Source: Pollenia angustigena
Lineage: Eukaryota; Arthropoda; Insecta; Diptera; Polleniidae
Direction of reading: 5' to 3'
Length of the DNA: 64,000 nucleotides
Assembly: GCA_930367215.1 (NCBI GenBank)
Contig: OV884057.1
Location: forward strand, 202,295,621 to 202,359,620
Below the pieces are notes generated by a model. That model was not told the DNA's origin. It saw only the letters and a list, made by a program, of their open reading frames with translations, and made no database searches. How positions within the stretch are numbered: the first letter of the stretch is position 1; the number at the start of each line of letters is the position of its first letter. Position numbers and translations under genes: made by a program. Shown piece by piece: positions 22,278 through 37,200 of the stretch.

Positions 22278-25200
22278 TAAGAGCGCTGTAAAATGTTTCT
22301 TTTGGATCATTTTTGTTGTAATCAAACTGTAAATTTTCAAAAGCTGGATCATTTAATAATTTGTTAAATTCAATTTCAAAAGCCGTTATTGATTTTTGTA
22401 AATTTATATCATTATTCGCCTAAAAGTGTAAAATATTAAAAAAATTGTGTTTATTAATTTTGAATTAAATTTCAGTGTTAAGTTGAGTGCAAACTATTTT
22501 TTCCATACCGAAGAAACACAATTGCACCGTATGAACAATTAAAACGCATAATATTTTAAACAAAAGCACACAATTACTGACGTAAACGTAAAAGCGTACG
22601 TTGACTTAAATTTGAAGCGTGTTTGTAGAAATTTACGGTGAAACATTCTACGTTCATGCGACTTACGACACAATTGTGTTCCTAGCATAAATAGATTTCT
22701 TTTAAAGAGGTTTGAAATATTAAAAAAAAAAATATATTTTTATAGCCTTTATCACGATAAATGTTGACATTTCAGGTGTAACTTTTTATTCATGAGAGGC
22801 GAGATTATTTTAGTACCCCATAAAGTAATAGTCACCTAAAATCCAAAAGGCCGTAAGTGACATAAAACTCAATATCGACTCTTATTATTTACTGTAATGT
22901 CTTAAGCCTATAGTACACGGAATGTAAAAAGACACATGCGCATGTGGTTCTGAAGTTATTTTGTTTAATTCCTTTTACATACACACATTTTAAAAAGGCG
23001 TATGTATCTAATATATACAATTTTTTTAAGTTTATGACATAAAACCTGATTTAAAAAAAAAAGAATATATTAGAAAGATTATGCATAGTTTAACAGCCTG
23101 TTCATCGATTTCGAACGTTAGAGAATATAAAATTTATGGTCAGTATTCCCCATTTCCGAGTCCAGTTTTGCATATTCTTCGGCCATTTCATTACCGGTGA
23201 TGTTGCAGTGACCCGGTATCCAGCATAGCCTAACTACATACTCCCCTAAGATTTCCCTCACAAAACAGCACATCAAGGCCCTAAGAGTCACCTTGCTGCC
23301 CACATTCATAATAAACTTCTACCCCCAGTAATATTACCCCTTATCAATTCTTCGCTATTTAAAACCTTTAGAACCTCCATCAGTAAAAATAGCAAATTCT
23401 TTATACAGTCTGCCCTGATCTGACCAGCTCTCCTTAGACGGTAATTTCATCCTCGGTAAATTCTTCACATTGACCCTAGTTCCCACGTATTCTATAAACC
23501 CGGATTTGCAAGCGACAATTCCTTACTGTCCCAGTTACCATCACATACTGCTCAATAGGCAGAAGAAGTAGAATAACATCTAAAGCTGCTGAAGAAGTAC
23601 TTCTTATGGTCAAACAAAACAGTAAACAAAAACATAGGTTTTCAACATGAGAATTTTGAGAAAAATATTTAAAAAAAACAACACCTAACCCAGTGATTTA
23701 ACCGTACGGTAATTACCCTTTTTTAGGGTAATTTTGAGCCGCTAAAGGTAGCAAGGTAATTTTATTTAAAATACGGTATTTAAAGATATTTGATTTTTTT
23801 GTATAAATATACTTACATTTGTAGGTTTTATAATTATAACTTTAAAGAGGTAATTTTTAATTTAAATAAAATAGAAAAGAGAAATAGATTATCAAAAAAT
23901 TTAGAATTATGTTTTTGCAAATGTTTTCATAACACCGAAAAGTACAAAATAAGAATAATGAAATTACTCTTGTATATTATTAATTTTAAATTAAACTTTT
24001 TGTTTGTTCAAAAGTCAACAATTTTTAAACATATAAAATAGTCGCAATGTTATAAATTTAACTATAGTTTTCGGATTATTTTAAGGACGGATCAGGGATT
24101 AAATGTGACTAAAGTTAAGTGTTTGGCACTTGAACACCGTATTTTAAACAAGCATTCTGTACTTGATTTAAGAAAATCCGTACTTACCGTATTATTGACA
24201 CCGCTTTGCCTTGGTTTAAGTACGCATAAGTTGATTTTACGCATTTTTTAGTGTTCATCACATACGTTAAGCTTATTAAATAAAAATATTTAAAGTTGAA
24301 TGAACATTCATTATTTTTATTTAATTCGTAAAAATGCATTTTTAGACCAAAATTTCCATTAAAACTTTTCTTTAAACACATTTAAAATTTAAATAAATTT
24401 CTTATAAATACTGCTCTTATGTGCTATTTCCAAACGATGGACTCAGTGCTTTTCAAATAAATTAAAGTTTAGATTAAAAATCTTTGCGTACGGTAATTTT
24501 TTCTCAAAAAAGGTAATTTTTAGAGGGCCGTACGGTAATTAAAAAATAAAAGTTAACATCACTGACCTAACCTACAACACAACCCATCAGTAAAAAGAAG
24601 GAGTACGGATGCCTTCTAAAAGGCCCTTGTACTCCTTCTTTTGGGTATAATCCATTATTCATTCCATACTCATATCAAAAAAAATTTTAAGCAGGCCTTT
24701 AAAAAGGCTATTTTTTATTTACTAATAAAAAATTAAAAATTACCCCAAACATTTTTACTAAAATTTTGTAATATTTCATGTAAAATGTTCTAGGGATAGT
24801 ATCAAAAACCCGAATTCTTATACCGTGGAGAAATTCCTTGCCGGTTATGCAGATATGCTTACGTAACCGAAGCCGGTGTTGGTTATTCCATAGAGGGAAA
24901 ATATGTTTGCGCACGGCCAAAGGCGTTAGCCAGTGTTCGTTATAGTATAGATTTTTAAAACCAAAACTGTATAGTTATTCGGATTTTTAAATAGGTATTT
25001 TTAATTTTGAATTTTAAGTTTCGGGCATATGAACCCAACCCAAAATTTTTAATATAACTTTCTGTTTTTTGGGAAATTATTTTTTTTATACATAAGCCAC
25101 TTGTATCCCAAAAAGCGACCAAAATACCTTATAGGAAAAGACAAAAAAAAAAAGTTTTATATTAAAACAAAAAAATATAAAATTTTTTTTAAAAAAACTC

Positions 25201-28200
25201 AGAAACCTTTTGACCGACCCAAAGTATATTTATACCAGTGATGTCAATTATGATTGTGTTGGTGAGATTACTCTTATCTCTTACATGCCCAGCGGGCGAA
25301 GTATGCGATTACGAGGCCTTATTAAAGACCTTTTCTAAGGGTCATCTATGTTCGATTAAATTGTTGGGAATCAGGTAAGGTATTAAAACTTACAAAATAT
25401 TTTCATGAAAGGGCGATGCAAACACCAGGGCCAGCATTATGCGAGGAAATATAGTTCATGCTTTCCATTCATTTTTCATCAGACCATTTAAAGTTAACTT
25501 ACATTTATTGCTATGAAGACTTAAAAGCAATAAATAATAATACAATTATCGAAAAATGTTGAGTTATGGACAGACACAATCAGTTATTATTTAAATAAAT
25601 TTAATTTGGAACCTCAGAAACTTTGCTTATTTTTTGGAAAAATTGCGCAGTTCACAATATTTGAAGTCTTTTTACAACCTAATACAATTCTTTCCAATAT
25701 TTTTCATTTTTTGCTCAACATACCTTTGCGAATTCTAACAATGAAAATTCATTTGTTCATACTAATGCAAATATTAAGTTTAAAAATATTCTGTAAGTAT
25801 TTACCACCATTATAAAAAGAGAAGATTTTACTAGCCTATAATAAATACTTTTATTTACCAATAATATCTTCTAAATTTATATTGCAGTTTCGTAACAACA
25901 AAACATTTTTTTGCGGATGTTAATTTATTGCGTTGTTTTGAGCAAATGTATTTCAAATCGGAAAATATTTGTTCGCAAAGATATGTTGAGGAGAAAAGCG
26001 ACAAACATTTGAAGGAATTTTTTTTTAATATAGGATATAGCGCCCCGTCTAAATTTTTCCAGAACTCAATAATATTTTCCCTGTCTGGAGGATTAATTTC
26101 GCTCCTAAGTATGATTAGTTCCGACTGGATGCTGAATTCATAACTCGCAATGTCGCACTTAAAGGGATTTTGGAATATGTTAAGTAGTGGTTTTATATCC
26201 TCAAAATCTTGAAAACGATCTTGAAAGTTGTAAAAAAGGTTTTCAAAAATTGCCAAATACTCAGATTTTTTCAAATATTTCTCCTTGTCATAAATAAGCA
26301 AAGTTTTAGGAAAGTTGGAAAAATCTTCATTATTTATTTCATTTGTTAATAAAAATAATTTGGTTTTAAAATTAAAAAAGTTAGGGTATTCATAGTGGTA
26401 AGTAAAATAGAAAGGGTATTCACGGTGTTGGGTTACTCATACTTCAAACATCTGTGCATACATTTTAATTCTAGCTAATGGTATATCATAACTTTTTTAC
26501 AAAATACCAAATGCGCACCTGAGTTTGCCTGCAAAAATGTATAAAGTCATTATAACAGGTCAAAGTTACGTTAAATAAATACCATAAAGTAGTAAGGTTT
26601 ACTCTTTAGACTCGGTCATATAATTGTAGCATAAAAAAGTAAGCAATAAAAATAGTGCGAAACAATAAAGTTTCATTAATACATCAATAAAACACATCTT
26701 CTTACCCAAAAATTTTACCTGCTGTCACATTTGCTTTTATGTGTATAGGTTTACACATAAATTGTAGCAAAACAAGACTTTTTTAACTTGTTTTTTAAAT
26801 ATTTTTACCTACTTAAGAAAAGAGTTTTCAAAAAAAAACCCACCGACGCGATTGGTACAGAAACAAAAATATTTTTACAATCACAAAATACCAACAAATT
26901 CTTGTGGCTTTTTCTTTTCTTAATAATTTCTGCATTTAGGTACGTCTTTTCAACGAAAGAAAAAGGGACCCTGTTACAGGCATCAACGAATTCTTTTCAC
27001 GAACAAAACACATATCGTTAGCTTAAATGCAAAACAATTATTTTGAAAATTTGAAATTTTTGTTGATTAGGATTCACTTTACATATATATTTTTATAAAA
27101 TTTTAAAATTCTATCTTAAAAAATAACCACAATTGCACAATTGTGCAAAGAAATGGAAATCCCTGTTTTAAAATCATTGTACAATGTCAAAAACAGAAAT
27201 AAAACAAAACAAAAACATAGATAATAAATAAAATAAAAAAGATAACAAAACAAAAAAAAAGATGTACCTACATACAGTTATTGTATATTTATTTATATAC
27301 ATAAATATATTTAGAGGCCTCAAAACAGGCCTTGCAATATTTGCGATATTTCCCGCTGAATGAGAGTGTTTCTCAGTAAACAATTATATTTTAAGCTCGC
27401 AAAATAAAAGAGCGTAAGCGTACATGTGAATTAATTTGCACAATTGTGCAAGGCGCTGACATCCCTGATTTATACCAAGTTCATGCAAGTCTACAACAAA
27501 TCAACAATAAAAAAAACAACATTCATTTTTTTTGTGTAAAAACTCTTAATACTGTCAAACGGCCAAACATAAACAAAACAAAAAAAAAAAAAAATCATGG
27601 CGCACTAAAAATGTAAGCAAATTTTAACACTATCGAGAATACATATAAACAACTGAACAGCTGATCACTTGCATGTACTTGTTATAAATATACTTTGGAC
27701 CGATCTTGTTGAAAATTTGTGTCTAAACTACTATCCAATAGGACTAACCTTGGTACAATTTTCATCCAAATCGGAAGACATCGATTTAAAAATTGGGTCA
27801 CTTGACATGAAATCCCCCATATGTATGTATCAGAGAACGGCTTTGTGCAATTGTAAAAAAATCGCATTAAATCAACAGCAACAAATACACTAACTTGCGG
27901 TCATACAATCAAACTTGCGCAACCGCAAATATTCGCTGCTGGTTTGCAGTCATTCAAATAATGCACAACGTGCTTTGTTATTTATACAATCGTTAGCTTC
28001 GTTTTTTAATATAGATCCCTACAAGAAATGCATAACCAAAACTAAAAAAATTACTAATACACTTGCAACAATTTTAGATTAGTTGTTCCACTCTAACATA
28101 TATGTTAGAATGGTACAACTAACATTTCCCAAATAATACCAATATTTTAATATATTTTTGTCATACGCGTGTAAAAATTTGTGAATTTCTTAAATTTAAT

Positions 28201-31200
28201 TTTTGCGATTGGTATCAAAGAAAAAAATCAATTAAATTAAATTTATAATTTGTGACTAAAGTAGTGAGATAAAAAAATTACTAAAAAAAAAAGTGACACC
28301 GTCAAAAAGCTGTAATCAGAATGCTAGTGGTAAAGGAGGGCGTATTGATGGCAGCTTCAGAGAACGTGGTGCTGGATTATCAGGAAACACAGAGGTCATG
28401 TGCGAAAAGGTCGTTTTGAAAGGAGTGCTCGTTCAACAGGTAGCGGTCATTCGGGTGGTGGCTTTGGCCAGAATAATCGTTTAAAATTTGGTGATGATAG
28501 TAAAGGAACAAAAAAAAAAAAAAAATAGTTAAAAATCCTGATGGCTTTTCAAGTATGTATATAATTTTTTGCCACAAATTGTTAACAAAATAAAATTTCT
28601 TTTTAAGATCTACGATTAATTGATTGGAAACACGTATGTTTACCTACATAAAAAATGAATACATGCAAAAATCAAATGTGAACGAAACGATGTAAAAATT
28701 ACCAACGTTGAACTTTGTTTTGCAAACAAAGATTGAATGTAAATTTTAGCGTATGAATAAATCAAGAAAAATAGTGATTTTGCAGTTCTCTGGTATGTAT
28801 ACTGTTCTTGTAAAATGTTTTTTTAAAGAGATAGTCATATGCTTACAAGTTACATTTGAATAAACACAACTTATCGCTATGAAATTTTTTATATTTTTTT
28901 AAAATAAAACTGACCCGATTTGGGGGCAGTGAATATAAGAAATAAAAAAAAAAATTGTCAAAATTCTCCATACAACTAACGGCCAAGCTAATGTACATAT
29001 ACCTTATTTCATAACATTTATTTTTTTTAATCCAAAATTTAAGTTTTTTTTTTTTTATTTTTATGTACCTATGGAACAATTTAAAAAATTATTATTGATT
29101 TTTATTTTTTCGAGAAACAGTTATTTTTATTTCTTAGCAACAATAAGTTATTTTAAAAATAAAAATTTGATGTTAAACAAGCTAGAGTGCTATATTCGCC
29201 TGTGCCGAATCTTTGATACTTTCCACCGATCTATATCTATAAGACCTATCTATAGGATCTAAATGAAATCTATTTACTATTAATTTATCTTTATAAAAAC
29301 AGACATCAGCATTAAAATTGGAAGCGGTTTAGACATATGAGTCGTTTATTTTGAAAGTGGTTTAAGTCCATTTTTTCTTATATTGAGATATTTAAGGGTT
29401 TGTGTGTGATTTGTTTTAAAAATATTGTTAAGTGGTATTATTTTTTTTATGGCTTTGTGACCTAAAACATGTTAGAATATATAACGTAATACATTTTGTA
29501 AACTTTACTAGAAAAATAAGCTGTGTTTCAGAACCTAAAATGGACTTAAACCACTTTCAAAATTAATAAAATGACTTTTTTGTTTGTGAAAAGGAATAAG
29601 TCTACTTATTTTAAAGAAATTAAACAATAGAAATTGTAAATAGTTTATGTTTGATGTAGATGAATGTAATAGCTTTAAAATAAATAGGGAAGCTTTCAAT
29701 TTACATATGTAGATACAGGGGGCAAATTATGGCAGACGTGATCGAATACTTTTTCGATTCGAAAGCAATTTTATTTTAGTCGATACTGAACGTATCGTGA
29801 TTATTTTTTTTGTGTTATGAACACTCAAATAAATGTTTTACAACACTTAAGAAATAATTTCGATCCGTTCAGTATGAACAGAAAGAATTAGAGCTAAAAA
29901 TGCTTTCGAATCGAAAGAGTATTCGATCACGACTGCCATAATTTGCCCCCAGATTTTTATTTATGTAATTAAAAAAATGTTTTTAAAAATAAACATGAAT
30001 TTATTTATTAAAAAATTAAATTTACATTTATTTATTAAGGATAATATTAAAGATTTTTCCATATTATTTCTCCTCATTTAGGTTATGTGTGAGGTTTTGT
30101 TAAAATATTCATGGTACATAGGTGGTATATACCTTAGTAACTCCATCATATCCTTATACTTAGGAGTTGAAAGGGGCGTACATTTTTGTGTAATGGTGTT
30201 AATTTTATTTTTTTGAAGTTCCTTGGTCTTCCCCGACAGGGTTATAAGTAGGGATTGCTGTTCGGTTTTAACCGAAACCGAAACCGCGGTTTTAAATGCC
30301 TAAAAACCGAAACCGAAAACCGACAAAAAAACCTCGGTTTTAGCTTTAACTTTAACAATGTATTTATGCTTAAAGAAATTGCAAATTAAACATCATACTC
30401 GTACTTAATATACAAAAACTTTATACATAACAGTCTTCAACAATGACAACGTATTTCAAAATTCTTAAAATTCAAAATAAGTACTAAGAAGACCAAATGT
30501 TATCTTTATAACTCTTAAGTACACACCTTATTTGTGAGGCATAAACTGCCACCTGGGCCACTTGAATTTTGTATGGAGTTTCTTGTGGCTATAGAAAAAA
30601 CTCACACTAACGAACCCCTGGGCAAGGCTGAGACTACTTTTATATGTATGGAGTTTTATAGCTATAGCAGGAACATTTTGTTGGGAAATAAAATAATTTT
30701 TCGAAAAAACAGAAAAGGAAGAATTCTTATGTGTTGTGTATGCCTTTTGAAACGTTTCATTTTGATTTTATTTACTGCAGTACATATATTATAGGGAAGG
30801 GCCTGGCCTGGTAGGTGGAGACAATATGCACAAAATTTTCATTTGGCCAGTTGCGGAATTGAGGAATACATAAAGTTTTGTTCTAATATACTTAATAATT
30901 ATATAAAAAAAAACTAGAAAAAGTCAAAAAATGCCTGGCCAGGCCCATTTATGCACTTAAGGGCGAATAAAAGTACCTGAACTGAAACAATTAAAAAACT
31001 TGCAAAAAAAATATATATATGTTGATGTAAGAATTTAACTTTGATATTTTTAAAACCGAAAACCGAACCGAAACCGGCCGGTTTTAATCATTTTAAAACC
31101 GAAACCGCGGTTTCACATTTTTACGGTTTTTAGCAAACTCTAGTTATAAGTCAAGTATTTTGAACTCTTTATCCACTTCCATAGATTCTTTATAAAACAT

Positions 31201-34200
31201 TTTAAAGGGTTAACTTTTTATAAATCGCATCCAACTTATCCTTAGCCAATTTACAGGTTCGCCACTACTGTTTTCTTATCTCTTATGAATTGCTTCTTCC
31301 AGAGATTTTGTATAAAAAAATCTTTACGTTTCATTTTAGTAAATAAAAATTTGTGGACTTAAAACGGTTTCAAAATAATTTTTTTTGGATTTCGTTAGCT
31401 AACTAATTTTCAAGTGCCCAAAATCATAGCGGTTTTAATGATAGTAGACTTAAATTGTTTATAAATAAAAAGATTATATAGGATTGCGATTGTTGTTATC
31501 ATAAACTACTTTTTTTTAAAAGATGGACTTAAACCACTTTGAAAATAAACGACTCATATATTAAATTATTGACCGGCAATCAGACAGTGTTATGCTTTTT
31601 TTTTAGCAATTTTAACTAGATTGAGAAAAATATCATGATTCGTAACAGTTTAAGCCGTTCTTAAATGATTTTCAGGAGGGTAATTTATATTGGAGCGATG
31701 GTACGTTACGAACCAATCATCCTAAAATTCTGCAGAGTTATTTCTGGGATTAACAACATAAATTTCAATAAATTTCACAACAGCGGTGAAATTAGTTTAA
31801 GTGTTTACAGTGAAGGCTGCTAAATATGGCATCTAAGGTAAATTATATATCACAAAATTCATAACATTTTTTCTGGCCATATGAAACAAAGTTGGAAGCA
31901 GTTTTACCACAATAAATATATCTGCTACGGTTTTATGCATATTTAATTAATTTGCCAGAGTGGGCTTTATATCGGGCCTATAGTAAATTATGGACCGATC
32001 ATCACGAAATTTATTAGTGATATTTCTAGTCTAAAACTGAAGTATTAAATTTGTATTTGATAACATTATAAATTACAGTTTTAGGCGTACTAAACTGTTT
32101 TCCGGGAGTAGAGTTTATATGGGGCCTAGGGTAAATTATAAACCAATCTTCACGAAATTTCACAGTGTCATTTCTAGTTCTATAAAACTGTAACGGGACA
32201 AATTTTGTTATGATAGCATTATTAATTACGGTTTTAGGCGTACTAAACTGTTTTTCGGGAGTAGGGTTTATATGGGACATATAGTAAATTATGGACCGAT
32301 CGTCATGAAATTTTACAGTGTCATTTCTAGTCCTAATTAACTTGTCATGATAGCATTATTAATTACGGTTTTAGGCGTACTAAACTTTTTTCCGGGAGTA
32401 GGATTTACATGGGGCATAGCATAAATTATAGACCGATCTTCACGAAATTTTACAGTGCGAATAAAACAAACTTTTGCAAAATCTTATATCATTCCGTGCA
32501 TTGTTTCACCATTTATGTTAGTTTTTTGTAACAAAATTATCAATTATTTAAGTTGGTGGTTCAACATTTTAATTCATAGCTCTAATCCTAGTGAACCGAT
32601 TTTGCTGGATTTCAATCCCAAACTGCTTAAAGGCGACCGTACACGACATGTTTTTGTCATCTTTTAAACTTTGCTTTTGCAAAAGTCAGATGCAAAGTCA
32701 TCTGACAAAATTTCAATTAGAGCGTGCTCTATTTTCTTCTGACAAACCATCTGACATCAGAAATATATGCCGAGAGGAAACCGGCAGCGGCGTCCACTAT
32801 TGTTAATATTTTACAATACCGAGATATGTATGATCAATCCCACTATTGAATAGAATTTATGTAAATATATACATAAAAACCGTTTTATTATAATATCTTA
32901 AATTGGTATATTTGAATTAAAAGAAAAATATGTTAAGATGGCTAAATTATTTTACGTCGTAAATAAAAATTTTCGTGGCGACATTTTTATTTTGGTTTTT
33001 GCAACAACTATGCGAAAAAAACAGAGACAATGTCAGATGCAAATTACATGTACGTTTGTGACCGAATATTATAAACCTTCTGTAAAACAGCCATTTTGAC
33101 AGACATGCACAATTACATGTGACTTAAAAAGTTGACAAGTCAGATGTAAAAAACATGTCGTCTACATGCACCTTAAGATAACTACAAGCAATTTGACACC
33201 AAGTTTGTTTCTTTTGAGTTTTTCGAAAGTGAGCATGTTTTCAACAGACGGACAGACAGACGGAAATGGCTAAATCGACTGAAAATTACTCAAGGAGCCA
33301 GAATATATATAATTTATGGGGTCTGAGATAAATAATAAAAAAGTTTCAAATGTAATGACAAACTTAGTATACCCTCTTCACAACTAATTGAGGTGGAGGG
33401 TATAAAAAGATAGAGAATTGTTAAAAAAAGAAAAAAAAATTTTGGAAATAACAGCTATGTATTTGTGACTTAAAAAATTGCTTCTTAATTGTAAAGTAAA
33501 ACAAAAATACTAATTTAAATGAATTTTGTTTAAATTCAATCGGGTTCTCTAAAATATGTATGCACATTGAAGTGTTAAATAAAACTTTATATACATAGTA
33601 CATCTTGCTGAGCACAACTGTATATACACAAAACTCTTAAGGCTAAATAAAGTCTTGTGTGAAGTCATCAATTATTCTTGTTTCTTTTTATGGATTTAAT
33701 GAATGGGCATTTATTTTCAATTGAATATCTATAGGACAATGGAAGTGAATAATAAGTATGAATACTTTATAATATGAATGTTGATTAAGTAGTGTTAATC
33801 CAAACAACATTTTAAAACCTCAATTAATTTTCAATATTAGCGGACAATAAAAACAAAGAAACTAACTGTATAGAACATTACTTAATTGAAATTAAATTTT
33901 TTACATTCACACCCACAAAACAAAAAGAGAAAATTAAATTTTTTTTTATTCTATAATTTCTATATTAGCAACAGAAACAATTTATATATGTATATTAAAA
34001 ATTGATTAATACTTAATAAAAATTTATTTTTTAAATAAAATTACACATACGCACATAAATATTGTTATGTTTTCTAATAGTTATTACACTGATAAATATT
34101 ATTCAAGTAGGAAAAGAATGATAAAGGAGTCAAAATTCTTAAATAGTTCATAACAAAGATGAGAAATTACAATTTATATTTACACCGAAATAAAATATTT

Positions 34201-37200
34201 ATATTATATAAAATATGTTTTAAACATATACAAATAGTAAGCAATTAAAATAAAATGATTTTTTTTTTTATTTTAAACAAAACTGCTACTGGGTTGATCT
34301 AAATATGCACATCTGGCACTGGGTGAAACGATAACGTTATTTGATGATATGGCAGCTACATTGGCATTGGTTAATTTAACACCCCAGTTTGATGGTTTTA
34401 TGGGTAGAACTTTCGGTTTTGGTGGGAGGGGTGGTGGTCCTCTCAGTGATGTGTTCATATCTTCAAAATCTTCATTAGAATTTTGTTCTTCTTCTTGTTT
34501 AATTGGCGACGTGGAAAGTCTACACTTGCTAGGATTTATTATGGATAAGCGAGGCGCTGGTTGGGGTGGTCTTTCATCGGATATGGTACTTGTATTGTTG
34601 TTGTTATTGGAGCTTGATGATGAGCTGTTAAGATTTTCAGTGTTTCTAAGAAATTCTGGCAATTCAAAATTAATTTCTGTCCCCCGTTGATCTTCCAAGC
34701 GTGCTAATTGAGCCCGTTTTAAATCCTCCAATAAATCATCTTGTCTCTCTGCGACTTTTAAAGGGAATTGCTGTTTCACCCCGGTTTTTATTTTTTCTTT
34801 AGTAGCAAGTTTACATTCTGTTATAGTTCCAGTTGTGGATATTGATTTCTTTGACATAATTTGACTCATACCAGTTACTTCATCGCTTTTCTTACTATTA
34901 CGTATGCGCTTAAGAAACGAAGAAGACTCTGATGCACATTCCTCAGATTTTAAAGAACATTGATCAAATTTTATGGGATTTGATACAGCTTCATAATTTT
35001 TAACATCCATTAAATCACTGAAAACTTTGTTAGTGATTTCATCTAATGTTGATTGGGCTGTTTGCAAACCATTTACTATCGAGTTTTTGGGCTGGACATA
35101 GGCTTTTCTATTAGTCTGTATAGTTTGCGGTAAAGGTGGATATGTTTTTTTTAGTACCACCTGTAAACGCTGATTATCAACTTTCATTACAAGTTGGGTT
35201 AAATCAATTTTTTCTTGAGTTTCCCTCATAACCACCTCTACAACTTCGGGATTTATGTTGTACCTTTGCAAGATGGGCCTCACCACTTCGTATAATTGTT
35301 TTTTGGGTTTGCTTTTCACCGATATCACTTTGGGTGTGGGTAAATCTAATTTAAAGGCAACTCGTTGCTCTATTTCAATCTCCTTTCGTGAAAGATCTTG
35401 GGCAGGAGATTGCAGCTCCACCGATTTGAGTGGCGGCCCGGCAATAGACACATCATAAAAATTATACTTAAGATTTCTTCTTTCAAAAAGTCTTTCTACT
35501 AGCTGGCAGACGGTTTCTTCTGGCTTTAATTGAGTAATCGTAGTGGCTCCATCAGGAAATTTTACGCGGCAGAAATTCGAATTCAGTTCATTTACCGGTA
35601 TAGCATCGAATGATGCCAAAGATGATTTAGAACCATGTATTGACGCCGATTGCCTCCATATATTATCACTAATTGTTAGTTGCGATTTGGCAGGCGCAAT
35701 TAAAGTATTTGCAGTGAGGTTTTCATTATTTGTTTTTTCTATTGCTATTCTATCTCTAGATTTACTTCTTGCGTGGTTGGCTTTTCTGTGCCAAGGCAGT
35801 AGACTTCTACGTCGGCGCCCCTCTTCGGCGTTGCTTGCCGATTTCTTTAACTTTAATGAGGCACTTTCGGAAAAATTTGTCGTTTTAAGTAGTTCATCTA
35901 AATTCTCCCCGGTATAGGGAAGTGGTTTGCCTTTTTTCTCAGCCTGCAAGCATTGCTTGTATAACTCGGACTTAAGAAAACGTTGATAACAATCAAATTT
36001 CATTAAGTTAAAAATCTGTTTTTGAGCTGGCTGAAATAAATGTTTTTCGGCTTTTCCTAAATTTTGTTCTACCAGGCTGCGTGCTCTCGAATCAACATTA
36101 ACTGGTTCGAGCGAGCCGTTTGTTAAATGCTTTGTGTAGATTATTAAAGCTTCAGCCTGCCTTTCGGCTGAACTTTCAATATTTCGAAATCGTTCACAGG
36201 CTGTCCAAAAGAAAATATTTTCCGCCGCATATTCTAATTTTAGGAATTCAGCGAATGATTTTATGCCTGCCGGATCGGCCAATAATACTTCTATCGATGA
36301 ACCCCATGCTGTGGGACCTTTTGGTAAAGGTTTGCTTAGGTCGTTTGATGATGTTCGATAGTTAAGAGAATTTCTGTCAACATCACTATTTGTTAAAGAA
36401 CCTGATCTGCAAACCGAAGGCGCCTCGTAGCTTTCCTTGCGAGTCTTTGTTGTTTCTGGTGTTAGAGAAAATTGTAGTGTATGTTTGTCGGCTCTAGGTG
36501 TTCGTAACGATGTTTGTATCCAGCCCCTTTCGAAGGGAGAATTTTTATCATCAATTTTTGATAAATCTGGCGTACTGGCCAATTTTTCTGGAGAAGATTG
36601 TATAACTTCAGCTGATTGACATGATAAATCTTGCAAACTATTCCATATGTCAAATTGCAATTTTAATGATTTTTTGTTTACATCTTTTGCAACCACAGGA
36701 GCCGTCGGTTTTTCTTCTGCTGACAACGATAAAGTTTTAATAGATTTTTCGGATTTTTTATGGGGTCTTAAAAATTCATGCTCCTCTTCTTCCGGCGGCA
36801 GTTGGGGATGCAAAGAAATATTATCCATAGAAGCATAACATTGTTGTGGCAACGAGGTTATCGCTTCTTGATCATTATCGTAATTTTCCGATTCCTGTTC
36901 CAAGAGATTCAATACATCATCGCATGATCGTGAAGTTATTAAGCACCTAACCGGACTTTTAAGATTATAAGGTATTTTAGGATCGGGCATGGCCCTTACC
37001 GTTAATCGCTTATTTGCCGCCAACAACGATGTGGATGCTATATCTTCTTGCATATCTTGTTGGCATATATTGTGTGGTCTTTGGCCGACATTTGCTAAGG
37101 CCTGAGACCTTGGAGTTGCTACCGAAGGCTGGGGAAAATCTACCACCACTATGCGATCTGTTACATTTGAGCAATCATTGTTGTAACCAATACCAGAATC

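Larger units (their letters stand above)
29339..31555. mobile_element. TIR element (GAGTCGTTTATTTT ends) nested in D1 copy 2
   Basis: Left GAGTCGTTTATTTTGAAAGT and right ACTTTGAAAATAAACGACTC are inverted; ATAT occurs at 29335-29338 and 31556-31559, a likely short target duplication. A third, inverted copy of the end sits at 29541-29576, so 29339-29576 may be a complete small copy and the larger unit composite. Contains two further elements (29718-29950, 30249-31142). Confidence 0.65.
29176..33409 (+). mobile_element. Family D1 element, copy 2, with nested transposons
   Basis: Same start (AACAAGCTAGAGTGC) and end (GGTGGAGGGTATAAAAAG) as copy 1, which is 1.7 kb; the extra 2.5 kb is nested insertions listed separately: 29339-31555 and 32631-33172. 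Aligning to copy 1 recovers the uninterrupted sequence at both points. Confidence 0.75.
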
